A DNA stretch of 64,000 bases from G963668605 sp963793625 (GTDB lineage Bacteria > Acidobacteriota > Terriglobia > Bryobacterales > Bryobacteraceae): positions 124,001 through 188,000 of the forward strand of contig CAWCAT010000030.1 of the NCBI GenBank assembly GCA_963793625.1. The letters are read 5' to 3'. A program made the position numbers and the translations under genes. The notes under the pieces were generated by a model. That model did not search any database. It saw only the letters and a program-made list of their open reading frames with translations, and was not told the origin of the DNA. Positions 14,931-24,022 of the stretch are shown piece after piece; position 1 is the first letter of the stretch, and every line of letters begins with the position of its first letter.

Positions 14931-16569
14931 GGCAACCATGCCGGACGAAACTCGTCATCTCGCCAAGGTCGCCCGCATGATTCAACCTGAATCCCTCAGG
15001 AGCGATGAGTACCAGCCTTGGTCGCGCGGGCGCGGTGTTGATGTCTGGACTATGTTATGTGCCTGTATTACTGGCGATATGCCTACCATCAAAGACTTAG
15101 TTGCCCGGGATCCGAAGCTCGTCGAATGTGAGTATGAGTACTTCACACCTATCCACTTCGCTGTGCGTGAGAACCAACGTGCAGTTGTCGACTTCCTGCT
15201 AGAGAATGGCGCGGATTCGGCTTACGAGGCGGGCGATTCGCTGCTGGCCCTCGCAAGAGATCGAGGATACACGGAACTGGTCGCCTTCCTTGAAGCGAAA
15301 CTGAAGGAGCGATACCAGGTTGTACCTGAAGGCGCGGTCCTCGCCGCCGCGATTAAGGCTCGCGACATCGTTGCCGTGCGTGCGTTGATCGAGAAGCAGC
15401 CCGAACTGATTCACGCGGCTGACGAGCGCGGAAGCCAGCCGATCCACTGGGCCGTAATGACAAGGCAGATTGGACTGATCGATTACCTGCTGGAACGTGG
15501 CGCCGATATCAATGCAGTGCGGCCGGACGGACTCCGCCCGATCCACCTTACCAACGGTGACTACCATTACCGCGGTTGGCGCGATTTGCCTTCCACCGCA
15601 CTGCAGAAGCATGAGGTCCTCGTCGGCTACTTGCTGGCGCGCGGCGCCGATTACGACATCAGCACCGCAACCAAGCTCGGCGATCTTGACCGCGTCCGCG
15701 AATTGTTGGACCAGAACCCGTCGATCATTAATCAGGTGCCCGCGTACTCCTATTACACCGGTGTGCCGCTGCGCAACGCCGCGGGCGCAGGGCACATCGA
15801 GGTGGTGAAGCTGCTGCTGGAACGGGGCGCCAATCCTAACCAGCCGGAGCCGGGCATCGCACCTCACGGAGGCGCGCTTCACGCAGCGATTGGCGGCAAG
15901 CATTTGGCAATCGTAAAGCTGTTGTTGGAGCACGGAGCCAATCCAAATGCTGAAGTCGAATCGTCTGGCAATTGCCTCTCGATGGCGAAATTCGCGGGCG
16001 CTCCTCAGGAAATGATCGATCTGATCGCCTCCTATGGAGGGGTGCTGGGGGCTGACATGGCCGACCTGGAAACACTCGCCGCGATGCTGCACGTCAACCC
16101 GCAGCTAAGCGTCAGCGAGAAGCTCGACAACCCGCCGGTGATGGAGCTGATTCTCCGCTACCAGCCGGACATTCTTAAGCGGATTCCCGATCCGACGGCC
16201 TGGTGGAGTCATGGCACACCCAAGACTCCGGAGTTCGCGCGCTGGCTGATGGAACGCGGGCTGGACCCGAACCGCCGCAACTGGCTCGGCATCACGCTGC
16301 TGCATCGCTGCGCAGCCAAGGGCGATACTGCGATGGCGGCGGTCTGTCTCGAGGCCGGGGCCGAGATTGATCCCATTGAAACAGAATGGTCCTCCACACC
16401 GTTAGGCTGGGCTGCGCGCGAGGGCAAGAAGGAGATGGTGGAGTGGTTGTTGCGCAAAGGCGCGAATCCCAACCTGCCTGAGGATGAGTCGTGGGCGCTG
16501 CCCCTGGCTTGGGCGAAGCGACGTGGGCACCAGGAGATTGTCGAGCTGCTGCTTCAGGCAACGGCTTAA
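14929..16569 (+). CDS. Ankyrin repeat protein
   Basis: A 546-residue protein without signal peptide, built of about ten ankyrin repeats. Examples are TPIHFAVRENQRAVVDFLLE, QPIHWAVMTRQIGLIDYLLE, IEVVKLLLERGANPNQPEPG and TPLGWAAREGKKEMVEWLLR. The consensus TPLH.Aa..G...vv..LL..GAdpn is clear. The first 50 residues (DETRHLAKVARMIQPES) are non-repeat. The role is presumably protein-protein binding in the cytoplasm. The start is ATG 14929, since the upstream in-frame codon at 14866 would overlap the divergent gene. The two ATG codons overlap head to head, so a shared promoter must lie inside one or both coding regions or their starts are internal. Confidence 0.88.
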   Translation: MATMPDETRHLAKVARMIQPESLRSDEYQPWSRGRGVDVWTMLCACITGDMPTIKDLVARDPKLVECEYEYFTPIHFAVRENQRAVVDFLLENGADSAYEAGDSLLALARDRGYTELVAFLEAKLKERYQVVPEGAVLAAAIKARDIVAVRALIEKQPELIHAADERGSQPIHWAVMTRQIGLIDYLLERGADINAVRPDGLRPIHLTNGDYHYRGWRDLPSTALQKHEVLVGYLLARGADYDISTATKLGDLDRVRELLDQNPSIINQVPAYSYYTGVPLRNAAGAGHIEVVKLLLERGANPNQPEPGIAPHGGALHAAIGGKHLAIVKLLLEHGANPNAEVESSGNCLSMAKFAGAPQEMIDLIASYGGVLGADMADLETLAAMLHVNPQLSVSEKLDNPPVMELILRYQPDILKRIPDPTAWWSHGTPKTPEFARWLMERGLDPNRRNWLGITLLHRCAAKGDTAMAAVCLEAGAEIDPIETEWSSTPLGWAAREGKKEMVEWLLRKGANPNLPEDESWALPLAWAKRRGHQEIVELLLQATA

Positions 16570-16582
16570 TGCGACACTACCA

Positions 16583-17176
16583 ATGACGGTCGGAATCGGG
16601 AATATGGCATTGTCGAAATCGAGGGCACTCTCAGAACAGCAGATACGCCTGATCGCAAAGGCCTTGGGTGAGGACTTGCCCCCATTTTTGACACAAACAG
16701 TTAAGACTCAAAATCCATTTAAGGGGGTGTGGGCTTGTTGGAGTGAAGATGGCAAGAACACAGTGCCCGCGTTCACCCCATTCATCCTTATCGGGTACGG
16801 CCCCGAGCAAGAGGAATTAGCTTACAGTGCTCTCAGGACAGCCAGGCGGTATCCCACTATTTGCGCCCTTAGTTCCTTGCCATCTGCAGACTTTGGTCAA
16901 CCTCTTCGCGTGATAGCGCGGTTCCTGAGGCTGATCAAATCTCTTGCTAGCGACTGGAATATTGTTAATACGCCAGCAGCCGTTCGGCCTCGCGCTCGAC
17001 GTCTTCCACTTGCGGTAGCGTGGCCTGTTCCAGGCGCGGGGCGTAGCCGACCCATGTGTCTAGTGCCGCGACGCGGCCTACCGGAGCGTCGAGATCTGCG
17101 AAGAGTTCGCTTGCGATGCGTGCGGCGATCTCTGCTCCGTAGCCGAACGAGAGCGTGTCTTCGTGCACGATCATGA
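16583..17176 (+). CDS. Hypothetical protein, 3' end probably misframed
   Basis: From ATG 16583 the frame gives SKSRALSEQQIRLIAKALGE, NPFKGVWACWSEDGKNTVPA and QEELAYSALRTARRYPTICA, which looks like genuine coding sequence. No family is recognised. The last 210 nt run antisense through the E1 dehydrogenase gene and become Arg-rich, so the true stop is probably near 16970, lost through an indel or rearrangement. It follows the ankyrin gene by 13 nt and might be co-transcribed. Confidence 0.4.
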   Translation: MTVGIGNMALSKSRALSEQQIRLIAKALGEDLPPFLTQTVKTQNPFKGVWACWSEDGKNTVPAFTPFILIGYGPEQEELAYSALRTARRYPTICALSSLPSADFGQPLRVIARFLRLIKSLASDWNIVNTPAAVRPRARRLPLAVAWPVPGAGRSRPMCLVPRRGLPERRDLRRVRLRCVRRSLLRSRTRACLRARS

Positions 17177-19067
17177 CGCGGCTGGTCTTCTGCACGGATT
17201 GCGCTATAGCCTCCCAATCGTAGGGTGCCAGGGTTCGCAGGTCGATCACCTCGACAGTAACTCCAGCAAGCCGCTGCTCAATGCGCGTGGCTGCGAGCAG
17301 GCTCTTCTGCACGAGCGCCCCATAGGTGATGATCGTCAAATTATGACCGACCTTGACGACGTTGGCCTTCCCGAAAGGAATTGTGAAATCCTTGCCAGGG
17401 TGCGGCGAACGGTTGTAGGGCTCGCGGTAGAGCTTCTTGTGTTCCAGAAAAAGCACCGGGTCATCGCAGCGGATGGCGGTGCGCAGCAGGCCGCAGGCAT
17501 CCAGCGCATTCGAAGGCATTACTACGCGCAAGCCGGGGCAGTGTGTGAAAAGCACCTCACCGGACTGGCTGTGATAAATGGCTCCGCCGTTGAGATAGCC
17601 TCCGATCGCAACGCGGATAACTGCCGGACTCGCCCACGCGCCGTTCGAGCGCCAGCGCATGGTGGCCAGTTCATCACGCAACTGCATCATCGCGGGCCAG
17701 ATGTAATCGAAGAACTGTATCTCGGCGATCGGCTTGAGACCGCGTGTTGCCATGCCGATGGCGCGGCCTACAATGCCGGCTTCCGCGAGTGGCGTGTTGA
17801 AACAGCGCTGGCTGCCGAACTCGGTCTGCAATCCGTGCGTCGCTTTGAAGACACCGCCCTTGCCCTTTACGCAGCTCAGGTTGCCTTCGCGGCTGCAATC
17901 GGCAACGTCCTCACCAAATACCAAGACGTTGCGGTTGTGGCGCATTTCTTCGGCGATCGTCAGATTGATTTCGTTGACCATCGTGCGCGGCGCGCCTTCA
18001 AACTGGGGAATCGTTGAGAGAGCATTAGCGGTCGGATCGACCTTGTCGGAATACAAAAACTTACAAGCAGTTTCGGGCGCAGGCTGCTCGGCATTGAGCG
18101 CAATCTGGGTTGCCTGCTGGACTTCGTTATCGACTTCGCTGGTCAGAATCTCCAGCGTGCGCTGATCGACAATCCCCTCACGCAGCATCCACTTAGGGAA
18201 ACTAACAAGCGGATCGCGGTCGGCTTCGGCCGCGCGTTCCTGGGGTGTTTTGTAAAGCTTCTCGTCGTCTGAAAGCGAATGGGAGTAAGGACGGATTACA
18301 TGCGCGTGCACGAGCGCTGGACCTTTGCCCGAGCGCACGTACTCGGTCGCCTGCTTCATGGCGGCATAGGACGCCAGGAAATCGCAACCATCGACTTCGA
18401 CAGTTAGTAAGTCAGGAAAGCCATTTAGTAACAACGAAACATTGCCACCGGCAGTCTGCCGCTCGACTGGAACAGAAATCGCGTAGCCGTTGTCCTCGAT
18501 CAGGAAGAGTACCGGCAGTTTGTCGAGGCAGGAAAGATTGAGCGATTCCCAGAACTCTCCCTCACTGGTCGTACCATCGCCCGCACTGACCATTGTCACC
18601 TCGGTCGAGTCGGGATTGAGGTAGCGGCTGGCCTGTGCGCACCCGACGGCCTGCAGAAACTGGGTGCCGGTAGGTGAAGAGGCCGAAACGATATTGTATG
18701 CGGCGTGGCCCCAATGGGAGGGCATCTGGCGACCACCGGACGCGGGATCGGCTGCGGCTCCAACGGCCGATAGCAGCATCTCTTCGGCCGACACACCCAG
18801 CGTCAGGCAGAGCGCGCGATCGCGATAGTAGGTGTAAAACCAATCGGATGCGGACCGAAGTAAAAGTCCCGCCGCAACCTGGATTGCTTCATGACCAGCG
18901 CCGCTAATCTGAAAAAAGATGCGGTTCTGACGTTTGAGCAAAACCTCGCGATCATCCAGCCGTCGAGCCAGATACATCACACGAAACGCGTTGATCAAAG
19001 TCTCTCGGTCCAGCCCCAGGGTAAGGGAACTGAGCGCCGCCGCCTCTGGTTGAGTACGCAAGGCCAT
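16965..19067 (-). CDS. 2-oxoacid dehydrogenase E1, fused alpha and beta subunits
   Basis: A 700-residue thiamine-diphosphate enzyme. Residues about 25-330 are the E1-alpha part: YRDRALCLTLGVS, PSHWGHAAYNIVS, and the ThDP motif GDGTTSEGEFWESLN ending at EDNGYAIS. Residues about 365-700 are the E1-beta transketolase-like part: VLVFGEDVADCSREGN, GSQRCFNTPLAEAGIVGRAIG and VIDLRTLAPYDWEAI. Fusion in one chain is known for branched-chain 2-oxoacid dehydrogenases, which fits best; pyruvate is possible. GGAGG precedes ATG 19067. No E2 or E3 gene is nearby, so partners must be encoded elsewhere. Confidence 0.9.
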   Translation of the reverse strand: MALRTQPEAAALSSLTLGLDRETLINAFRVMYLARRLDDREVLLKRQNRIFFQISGAGHEAIQVAAGLLLRSASDWFYTYYRDRALCLTLGVSAEEMLLSAVGAAADPASGGRQMPSHWGHAAYNIVSASSPTGTQFLQAVGCAQASRYLNPDSTEVTMVSAGDGTTSEGEFWESLNLSCLDKLPVLFLIEDNGYAISVPVERQTAGGNVSLLLNGFPDLLTVEVDGCDFLASYAAMKQATEYVRSGKGPALVHAHVIRPYSHSLSDDEKLYKTPQERAAEADRDPLVSFPKWMLREGIVDQRTLEILTSEVDNEVQQATQIALNAEQPAPETACKFLYSDKVDPTANALSTIPQFEGAPRTMVNEINLTIAEEMRHNRNVLVFGEDVADCSREGNLSCVKGKGGVFKATHGLQTEFGSQRCFNTPLAEAGIVGRAIGMATRGLKPIAEIQFFDYIWPAMMQLRDELATMRWRSNGAWASPAVIRVAIGGYLNGGAIYHSQSGEVLFTHCPGLRVVMPSNALDACGLLRTAIRCDDPVLFLEHKKLYREPYNRSPHPGKDFTIPFGKANVVKVGHNLTIITYGALVQKSLLAATRIEQRLAGVTVEVIDLRTLAPYDWEAIAQSVQKTSRVMIVHEDTLSFGYGAEIAARIASELFADLDAPVGRVAALDTWVGYAPRLEQATLPQVEDVEREAERLLAY

Positions 19068-19115
19068 GGAGAGAAACCTCCCAGTAAAAGTTTAGCGAAT
19101 CGGCGGGGGCTCCCG

Positions 19116-19679
19116 TCAGCCTGCGTGATCGAAAGCGTGGCGAATCCAGCCGAGTAGTTCCTGGTCGACTTCGGAGACGTCCGTAGCCTTCACTTTGTAC
19201 TGGCACATACCGCCGGGAGGAAGTAGAATCAGCCGATCGGTGGCCGGGACGTCTTTCAAATTGATTCCGACTTCCACGCGCGTGTTTGTGGCCGGCCCGA
19301 TCATCGCGAACTGCTTCTTTCGGCGCAGGCTAAGGTAGGTCTTCTTGGGCGAAACTTCAAATGTGCCGAATTGCTGGATGGCGGCCATCAACTTGTCATG
19401 AATCGGCCGCAGTGCTGCTTTAGGTCCGGTGTAGATTTCGTTAACTGCTGAATCCGGTGCTGCCGGAGCGCTCTCCGTTTCAGCCTTCAGCGCGAAAACA
19501 GTCAGTGTGTTTGCGTCGCCGTGGCCCAGTCCCAGGTCGCGCTTGAGCATGTCGCGTATCTCGCCGTGTTTGACGAGTCCACTGCTTTTAATCAACGCGA
19601 ATAACTGCTCCAGTGTTTTGCCGGTTTTCGCTTGTATATTGTTAAGTTGAGTTTGCAGTGCTTTTTCCACAGTGCCCAT
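19116..19679 (-). CDS. DUF4287/DUF5655 domain protein
   Basis: A 187-residue cytosolic protein. The N-terminal part (ALQTQLNNIQAKTGKTLEQL, then GLVKHGEIRDMLKRDLGLGH) is DUF4287. The C-terminal part (FGTFEVSPKKTYLSLRRKKQ, RVEVGINLKD, LLGWIRHAFDHAG) is DUF5655, a small fold predicted to bind DNA or proteins. Function is unknown. It lies between the E1 gene and a divergent TIM-barrel gene whose start is only 27 nt away, so promoters must be compact here. Confidence 0.8.
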   Translation of the reverse strand: MGTVEKALQTQLNNIQAKTGKTLEQLFALIKSSGLVKHGEIRDMLKRDLGLGHGDANTLTVFALKAETESAPAAPDSAVNEIYTGPKAALRPIHDKLMAAIQQFGTFEVSPKKTYLSLRRKKQFAMIGPATNTRVEVGINLKDVPATDRLILLPPGGMCQYKVKATDVSEVDQELLGWIRHAFDHAG

Positions 19680-19706
19680 ACTTTGCAGCGTATGGTATAT
19701 ACAACC

Positions 19707-20597
19707 ATGGACGCAAATATTCCTCGTCGAAAGTTTCTCGCGGGCGCTGTCTCGCTCTGGCCCGTAAGTGCGCTTGCGCAGGGCAAGGTGGCGCGTAACG
19801 CGGGTAGCAGGGTGAGGCTGAGCCTAAACCTATATTCCTTCAATCAGCCGCTGCGCGACGGCAAGATGACTCTATCTGACGTCCTGGATTATTGCGCACA
19901 GAATGGGATCGAGGCGCTCGATGCGACGGGCTATTACTTCCCCGGTTACCCCAAGGTTCCCAGCGACGAGTTCATAGCTAGCCTGAAGCGGAAAGCCTTC
20001 GTGAATGGCGTCACGATACATGGGACGGGTGTGCGTAATGACTTTGCCATTGCCGACCCCGAGCGTCGCAAGAGCGACGTTCAGCTGGTGAAGGACTGGA
20101 TTGAAGTTGCCGCCAAGATGGGCGCCAGCATTATTCGCGTGTTTTCCGGAACCAAGGTGCCGGACGGCCACAGCTTCGATCAGGCGCTCGAATGGATGGT
20201 GCCGCATTTCAAGGAATGCGCGGCGCATGGCAAGCGGCACGGCGTCATCGTTGGACTGCAAAATCATCATGACTTCATAAAGACTACCGACGAGACGATT
20301 CGGATCATCAAGGCGGTCGACTCCGAGTGGTTTGCGAGCATTCTCGACATAGGCAGCCTGCGGCAGGGCGATCCTTACGCGGAGATCGAAAAACTGCTGC
20401 CGTATGCGGTTTCCTGGCAGCTCAAAGAGAAGATCTGGTATGGCACCAAGGAAGTCACGACAGATCTGCGCCGAATAAAGGCCATCATTGACAAGGTGGG
20501 TTACCGCGGCTTCGTCCCAGTTGAAACGCTCGGGGCAGGAGATCCGCGCGTGAAGGTGGCCGTATTTCTGGATGAGGTGCGCAAGGCGTTTGTTTGA
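19707..20597 (+). CDS. Exported TIM-barrel sugar isomerase/epimerase-like protein
   Basis: A 296-residue protein with a Tat-type signal (PRRKFLAGAVSLWPVSALAQ), then a xylose-isomerase-like barrel. Seen are LSLNLYSFNQPLRDGKMTLS, GIEALDATGYYFPGYPKV, the HGKRHGVIVGLQNHHDF strand and GFVPVETLGAGDP. Conserved Glu/Asp/His ligands for a divalent metal are present (VGLQNHHDF, SILDIGSL, PVETL). The start is ATG 19707 because the longer frame begins inside the divergent gene. It directly precedes the TonB-dependent receptor, suggesting joint uptake and processing of a sugar, a frequent layout in Acidobacteria. Confidence 0.8.
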   Translation: MDANIPRRKFLAGAVSLWPVSALAQGKVARNAGSRVRLSLNLYSFNQPLRDGKMTLSDVLDYCAQNGIEALDATGYYFPGYPKVPSDEFIASLKRKAFVNGVTIHGTGVRNDFAIADPERRKSDVQLVKDWIEVAAKMGASIIRVFSGTKVPDGHSFDQALEWMVPHFKECAAHGKRHGVIVGLQNHHDFIKTTDETIRIIKAVDSEWFASILDIGSLRQGDPYAEIEKLLPYAVSWQLKEKIWYGTKEVTTDLRRIKAIIDKVGYRGFVPVETLGAGDPRVKVAVFLDEVRKAFV

Positions 20598-20641
20598 TAT
20601 ACTCGCCTCCGATTAGTCTTTATTGGTAATTGGGGGTTCTT

Positions 20642-23600
20642 ATGCACCGCATTCTTCTTGTGTGCCTGTTAGCCTGCACCGCTTGGGCGCAGACTAACAA
20701 CGGCCGTATTTCCGGCACTGCTTCGGATAGCTCCGGCGCAGTGATTCCCGGCGCCAACGTGATCGTCACAAACCAGGCCACGGCGTTGACCTGGAAGGCA
20801 GCAACCGATCCAAACGGGTTTTATCAGGTCGGCAATCTGCCCGTTGGCATATACAACGTCGAGATCGATGCGACGGGGTTCCGCAAGTCTCAAAAGACGG
20901 GTTATGACCTGGTGGATGAGGGCCGCATTACGGCGGACTTCAAGCTTGAGGTCGGTACCGTAACAGAGACCATGATCGTAACCGAAGTGGTTGGCGAGAC
21001 CGTGAATACGGTCTCCGGCGAAGTAGGCCGAACGATCGACTCCGAGCAGGTGCAGGATCTGGCCTTAAACGGGCGCAATTACATGCAGCTTGTTTCGCTG
21101 ATCCCGGGTGTAGCGTTGCTGGACGAAGACCAGATGGCGCTCACGACCAGCCTCAGTGTGACGAATCAATCGGTGAACGGAAATCGCACGGGCAGCAATC
21201 ATCTGACGGTGGACGGCGGGATGAACCTGGATTCGGGCAGCAACGGGAGCCAGGTGAATAACGTGGGCGTGGATTTCATCCAGCAGATGAAAATACAGAC
21301 GTCCGGCTTTTCGGCGGAGTACGGCCGCAATTCGGGCGCATCCATCAACGTGGTCACCAAAGGCGGCGGCAAGCAGTTTCACGGCGGCCTGCTGGAGACG
21401 CTACGCAACGACTACTTCGATGCGAAGGACTATTTCTCTCCGCAGAAACCCTCGCTGCGTTTCAACGATTTCGGCTGGAACCTTGGCGGTCCAATCGCAA
21501 TGTTTGGTCTGAAGAAGGGCAAATTGTTCTTCTTCGCAGGACAAGAGTGGAAGCGCATTACGCGCTTTACCAGCCCCACGCGACGCACCATGCCAACGCG
21601 GGCTGAACGTGCCGGCGATTTCTCGGATCGAAGGACAACGAACATCTATTACCCCGGCACAAGGACGCCAATTCCCAACAAAGACCTTTCCAGTTTGATG
21701 ACGGTGGATGGCAAGGCAATTATGAAGGTATATGACGCGATGGAGAAGTACACTGCCAGCTACGTCGATACCCCGACCACTAATAACGCTGTCTTTCAAG
21801 TTCTGAATCCGTTCCGTTGGCGGCAGGATATCTTGCGTATCGATTGGCGCGCCAGTGACCGGCACTCCGTCTATGCACGCTGGATTCACGACAACTATGA
21901 TTTGGTTGACCCGTATGGCACATTCAATTCATCACAGCTTCCGACCACGCCGACGGCCCGCAATCGTCCAGGCTATGGTCCGCAACTCGGTTATCTCTGG
22001 ACCATCAGTCCGCGGGTTTTTAACGAAGTCAAAGTCAATACGTCCTGGAATGGGCAGCGAACTCCGTTGCAGGGCACGAACTGGCAGCGTGACACGTACG
22101 GCTTCAAGTATCCGCTGGTGTTCGGAGGCAACGGTCCGTACGGCACGGGCATCCCTGATGTGAACATCAACAGTTTCGCCACGTTCAATGGACCGGCGCG
22201 CGTTTATCTAATGTCGCCTACGACCGACATCTCGATCTTCGACAACTTGAGTTATGTGCGCGACCGGCACACGTTCAAGGCGGGCTTTGTTGTTGTGAGG
22301 AATCGCAAAGACCAGAATGGACGTTCAGTTTATACGGGTAGCGCGGTTTTCAATACAAGCGCGAATGGCCAGACTACGAACTACGCCCTGGCCGACGCCG
22401 CGCTTGGGCAGTTCCAGACGTACACCGAGGCGGCCAGTGATCCGGTGGGCTTCTTCCGGTTCTCGCAGTACGACGGATATGTTCAGGATTCCTGGCGCGT
22501 CGCGCGCAACCTGAACTTCGAGATTGGCCTGCGCTTTAGTCATTTCATCCCGACCTACGCAGCGGCCAACAATCTGGTGAGTTTCAACCCTGCTCTGTTC
22601 GACCCCGCGAAGGCAGTGTCGGTCACATCGACCGGCGCGATCGTGGCGAACTCCGGCAATCCTCTGAACGGCTTGGTGCGGGCCGGCGATGGTGTGCCAT
22701 CGGATCAGGTGGGCCGTGTCGCGGGCGCGACCAGTGCGGAGGTACTCGCTGTGCCGGCTGGCGCTCCGCGCGGTTTCTATAACGCCGGCAAGCTGTTTAT
22801 GCCGCGCTTCGGTTTCGCCTGGAAGCCTTTCAACAATAACCAGACCTCGGTGCGCGGCGGCTTCGGCGCCTACCATGATCGCGTGCAGGGGAATCTGATT
22901 TTCTCGCAGAGCAACATTGCGCCGTTCTCAAAGCAGGTAGCTTACGAGGCAGGCAACTTGTCGAATCCATCGGGTGGCTCGCTGGCGGCGCTGGCTGTGA
23001 TGGGTGGCATCAACTCGATCGATCCGAACCTGAAGGTGCCCGTGGTTTACAGCTACAACTTCGGCATACAGCGTGAACTGCCGCGCGGCTTCTTCCTGGA
23101 TGCGACTTACGCAGGAACCGTCGGCCACCATCTGCTTCGGCAGCCGGATATCAACTTTCCATCGTTCGCGGTACTTTCGGAAAATTACAAGCTTCCGAGT
23201 GCGACGCGTCCGGTGACCAATGCGATCCGTCCTTATAAGGGCTACTCGACAATCCGCATGTTCATCAGTGATGCGAACTCAAACTACAACGCGTTACAGA
23301 CCTACCTGACCAAGCGCAGGGGCAACCTGGTGCTGACCGTCAGCTATACGTGGTCCAAAGCGCTGGCCGATGCCAGTGGCGATACGGATAACACCGATAG
23401 CGGCCTCGAATACACGGATCGCCGCCATCATTATGGCCCGACCACGTTCGATCGGCGGCACATTTTTGTGACGACGTACACTTATCGCATTCCGCTGCTG
23501 CGCAAGAATCGCGGAATTTTGGGAACTGCTTTTGGGCGATGGGAAGTCAGTGGTATTTTCCGCAGACAATCAGGAAACGCGCTGACTCCGGTGGGCAGTG

Positions 23601-23956
23601 CGACTGGTGTTACACGGCGCGCGGATTACATCGGTGGTCCTGTCACCCTGGACAATCCCACGGCGGACGACTGGTTCAACACCGCAGCCTTCAAGGCCGC
23701 GCCGAATGATCGGATCGGCAGCGCTGGCGTGGGGAGTGTCATTGGTCCGGGCCTGCTTCTGACCGATGTTACGCTGCGCAAGGAGTTTGTCGTGAAGGAG
23801 CGCTGGAGACTGCGCTTTGAAGGCCAGGCGTTCAACGTTGCGAACCACCCGAACTTCCGGAGCCTGAGCGTTACCACCAGCAGTTCGGATTACGGTTCGC
23901 TGACGGCCTGCGGCCCAGCCCGCAATATTCAGTTAGGGCTGAAGCTGAATTTCTAG
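20642..23956 (+). CDS. TonB-dependent receptor with N-terminal carboxypeptidase-regulatory domain
   Basis: A 1104-residue outer-membrane protein with signal MHRILLVCLLACTAWAQ. A CnaB-like carboxypeptidase-regulatory domain follows at about 20-105 (GRISGTASDSSGAVIPGANV). The plug (LNGRNYMQLVSLIPGV, QMKIQTSGFSAEYGRNSGA) and a long beta-barrel ending in an aromatic residue (GLKLNF) follow. This is the acidobacterial Oar/SusC-like type for import of large substrates, probably oligosaccharides. GGGGG lies before ATG 20642. No SusD partner is adjacent. It reads without a frame break over 3.3 kb, unlike genes at 32-50 kb. Confidence 0.92.
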   Translation: MHRILLVCLLACTAWAQTNNGRISGTASDSSGAVIPGANVIVTNQATALTWKAATDPNGFYQVGNLPVGIYNVEIDATGFRKSQKTGYDLVDEGRITADFKLEVGTVTETMIVTEVVGETVNTVSGEVGRTIDSEQVQDLALNGRNYMQLVSLIPGVALLDEDQMALTTSLSVTNQSVNGNRTGSNHLTVDGGMNLDSGSNGSQVNNVGVDFIQQMKIQTSGFSAEYGRNSGASINVVTKGGGKQFHGGLLETLRNDYFDAKDYFSPQKPSLRFNDFGWNLGGPIAMFGLKKGKLFFFAGQEWKRITRFTSPTRRTMPTRAERAGDFSDRRTTNIYYPGTRTPIPNKDLSSLMTVDGKAIMKVYDAMEKYTASYVDTPTTNNAVFQVLNPFRWRQDILRIDWRASDRHSVYARWIHDNYDLVDPYGTFNSSQLPTTPTARNRPGYGPQLGYLWTISPRVFNEVKVNTSWNGQRTPLQGTNWQRDTYGFKYPLVFGGNGPYGTGIPDVNINSFATFNGPARVYLMSPTTDISIFDNLSYVRDRHTFKAGFVVVRNRKDQNGRSVYTGSAVFNTSANGQTTNYALADAALGQFQTYTEAASDPVGFFRFSQYDGYVQDSWRVARNLNFEIGLRFSHFIPTYAAANNLVSFNPALFDPAKAVSVTSTGAIVANSGNPLNGLVRAGDGVPSDQVGRVAGATSAEVLAVPAGAPRGFYNAGKLFMPRFGFAWKPFNNNQTSVRGGFGAYHDRVQGNLIFSQSNIAPFSKQVAYEAGNLSNPSGGSLAALAVMGGINSIDPNLKVPVVYSYNFGIQRELPRGFFLDATYAGTVGHHLLRQPDINFPSFAVLSENYKLPSATRPVTNAIRPYKGYSTIRMFISDANSNYNALQTYLTKRRGNLVLTVSYTWSKALADASGDTDNTDSGLEYTDRRHHYGPTTFDRRHIFVTTYTYRIPLLRKNRGILGTAFGRWEVSGIFRRQSGNALTPVGSATGVTRRADYIGGPVTLDNPTADDWFNTAAFKAAPNDRIGSAGVGSVIGPGLLLTDVTLRKEFVVKERWRLRFEGQAFNVANHPNFRSLSVTTSSSDYGSLTACGPARNIQLGLKLNF

Positions 23957-23972
23957 CAACGCGCTTGCTTAC

Positions 23973-24010
23973 GCGCGCGCCTCTGTTTGATCGCAAACGA
24001 AGGCGCGCGT
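23973..24010. terminator. GC-rich hairpin between convergent genes
   Basis: GCGCGCCT and AGGCGCGC arms flank an inner GTTTG-ATCG-CAAAC stem, giving a long two-part hairpin just after the receptor stop. A short TAATCTTGCTT follows. It would serve both the receptor gene and the convergent coiled-coil gene. The motif CGCGCCTCTGTTTGAT recurs at 60505. Confidence 0.6.
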
Positions 24011-24022
24011 GCGTAATCTTGC

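Noticed and set aside
15199..16092. 297-residue minus-strand frame opposite the ankyrin gene
   Set aside because: Complement of a strongly coding repeat gene; no ribosome site and a biased His/Gln/Arg composition.
17163..18017. 284-residue plus-strand frame opposite the E1 dehydrogenase
   Set aside because: Antisense to conserved E1 coding sequence with no supporting start.
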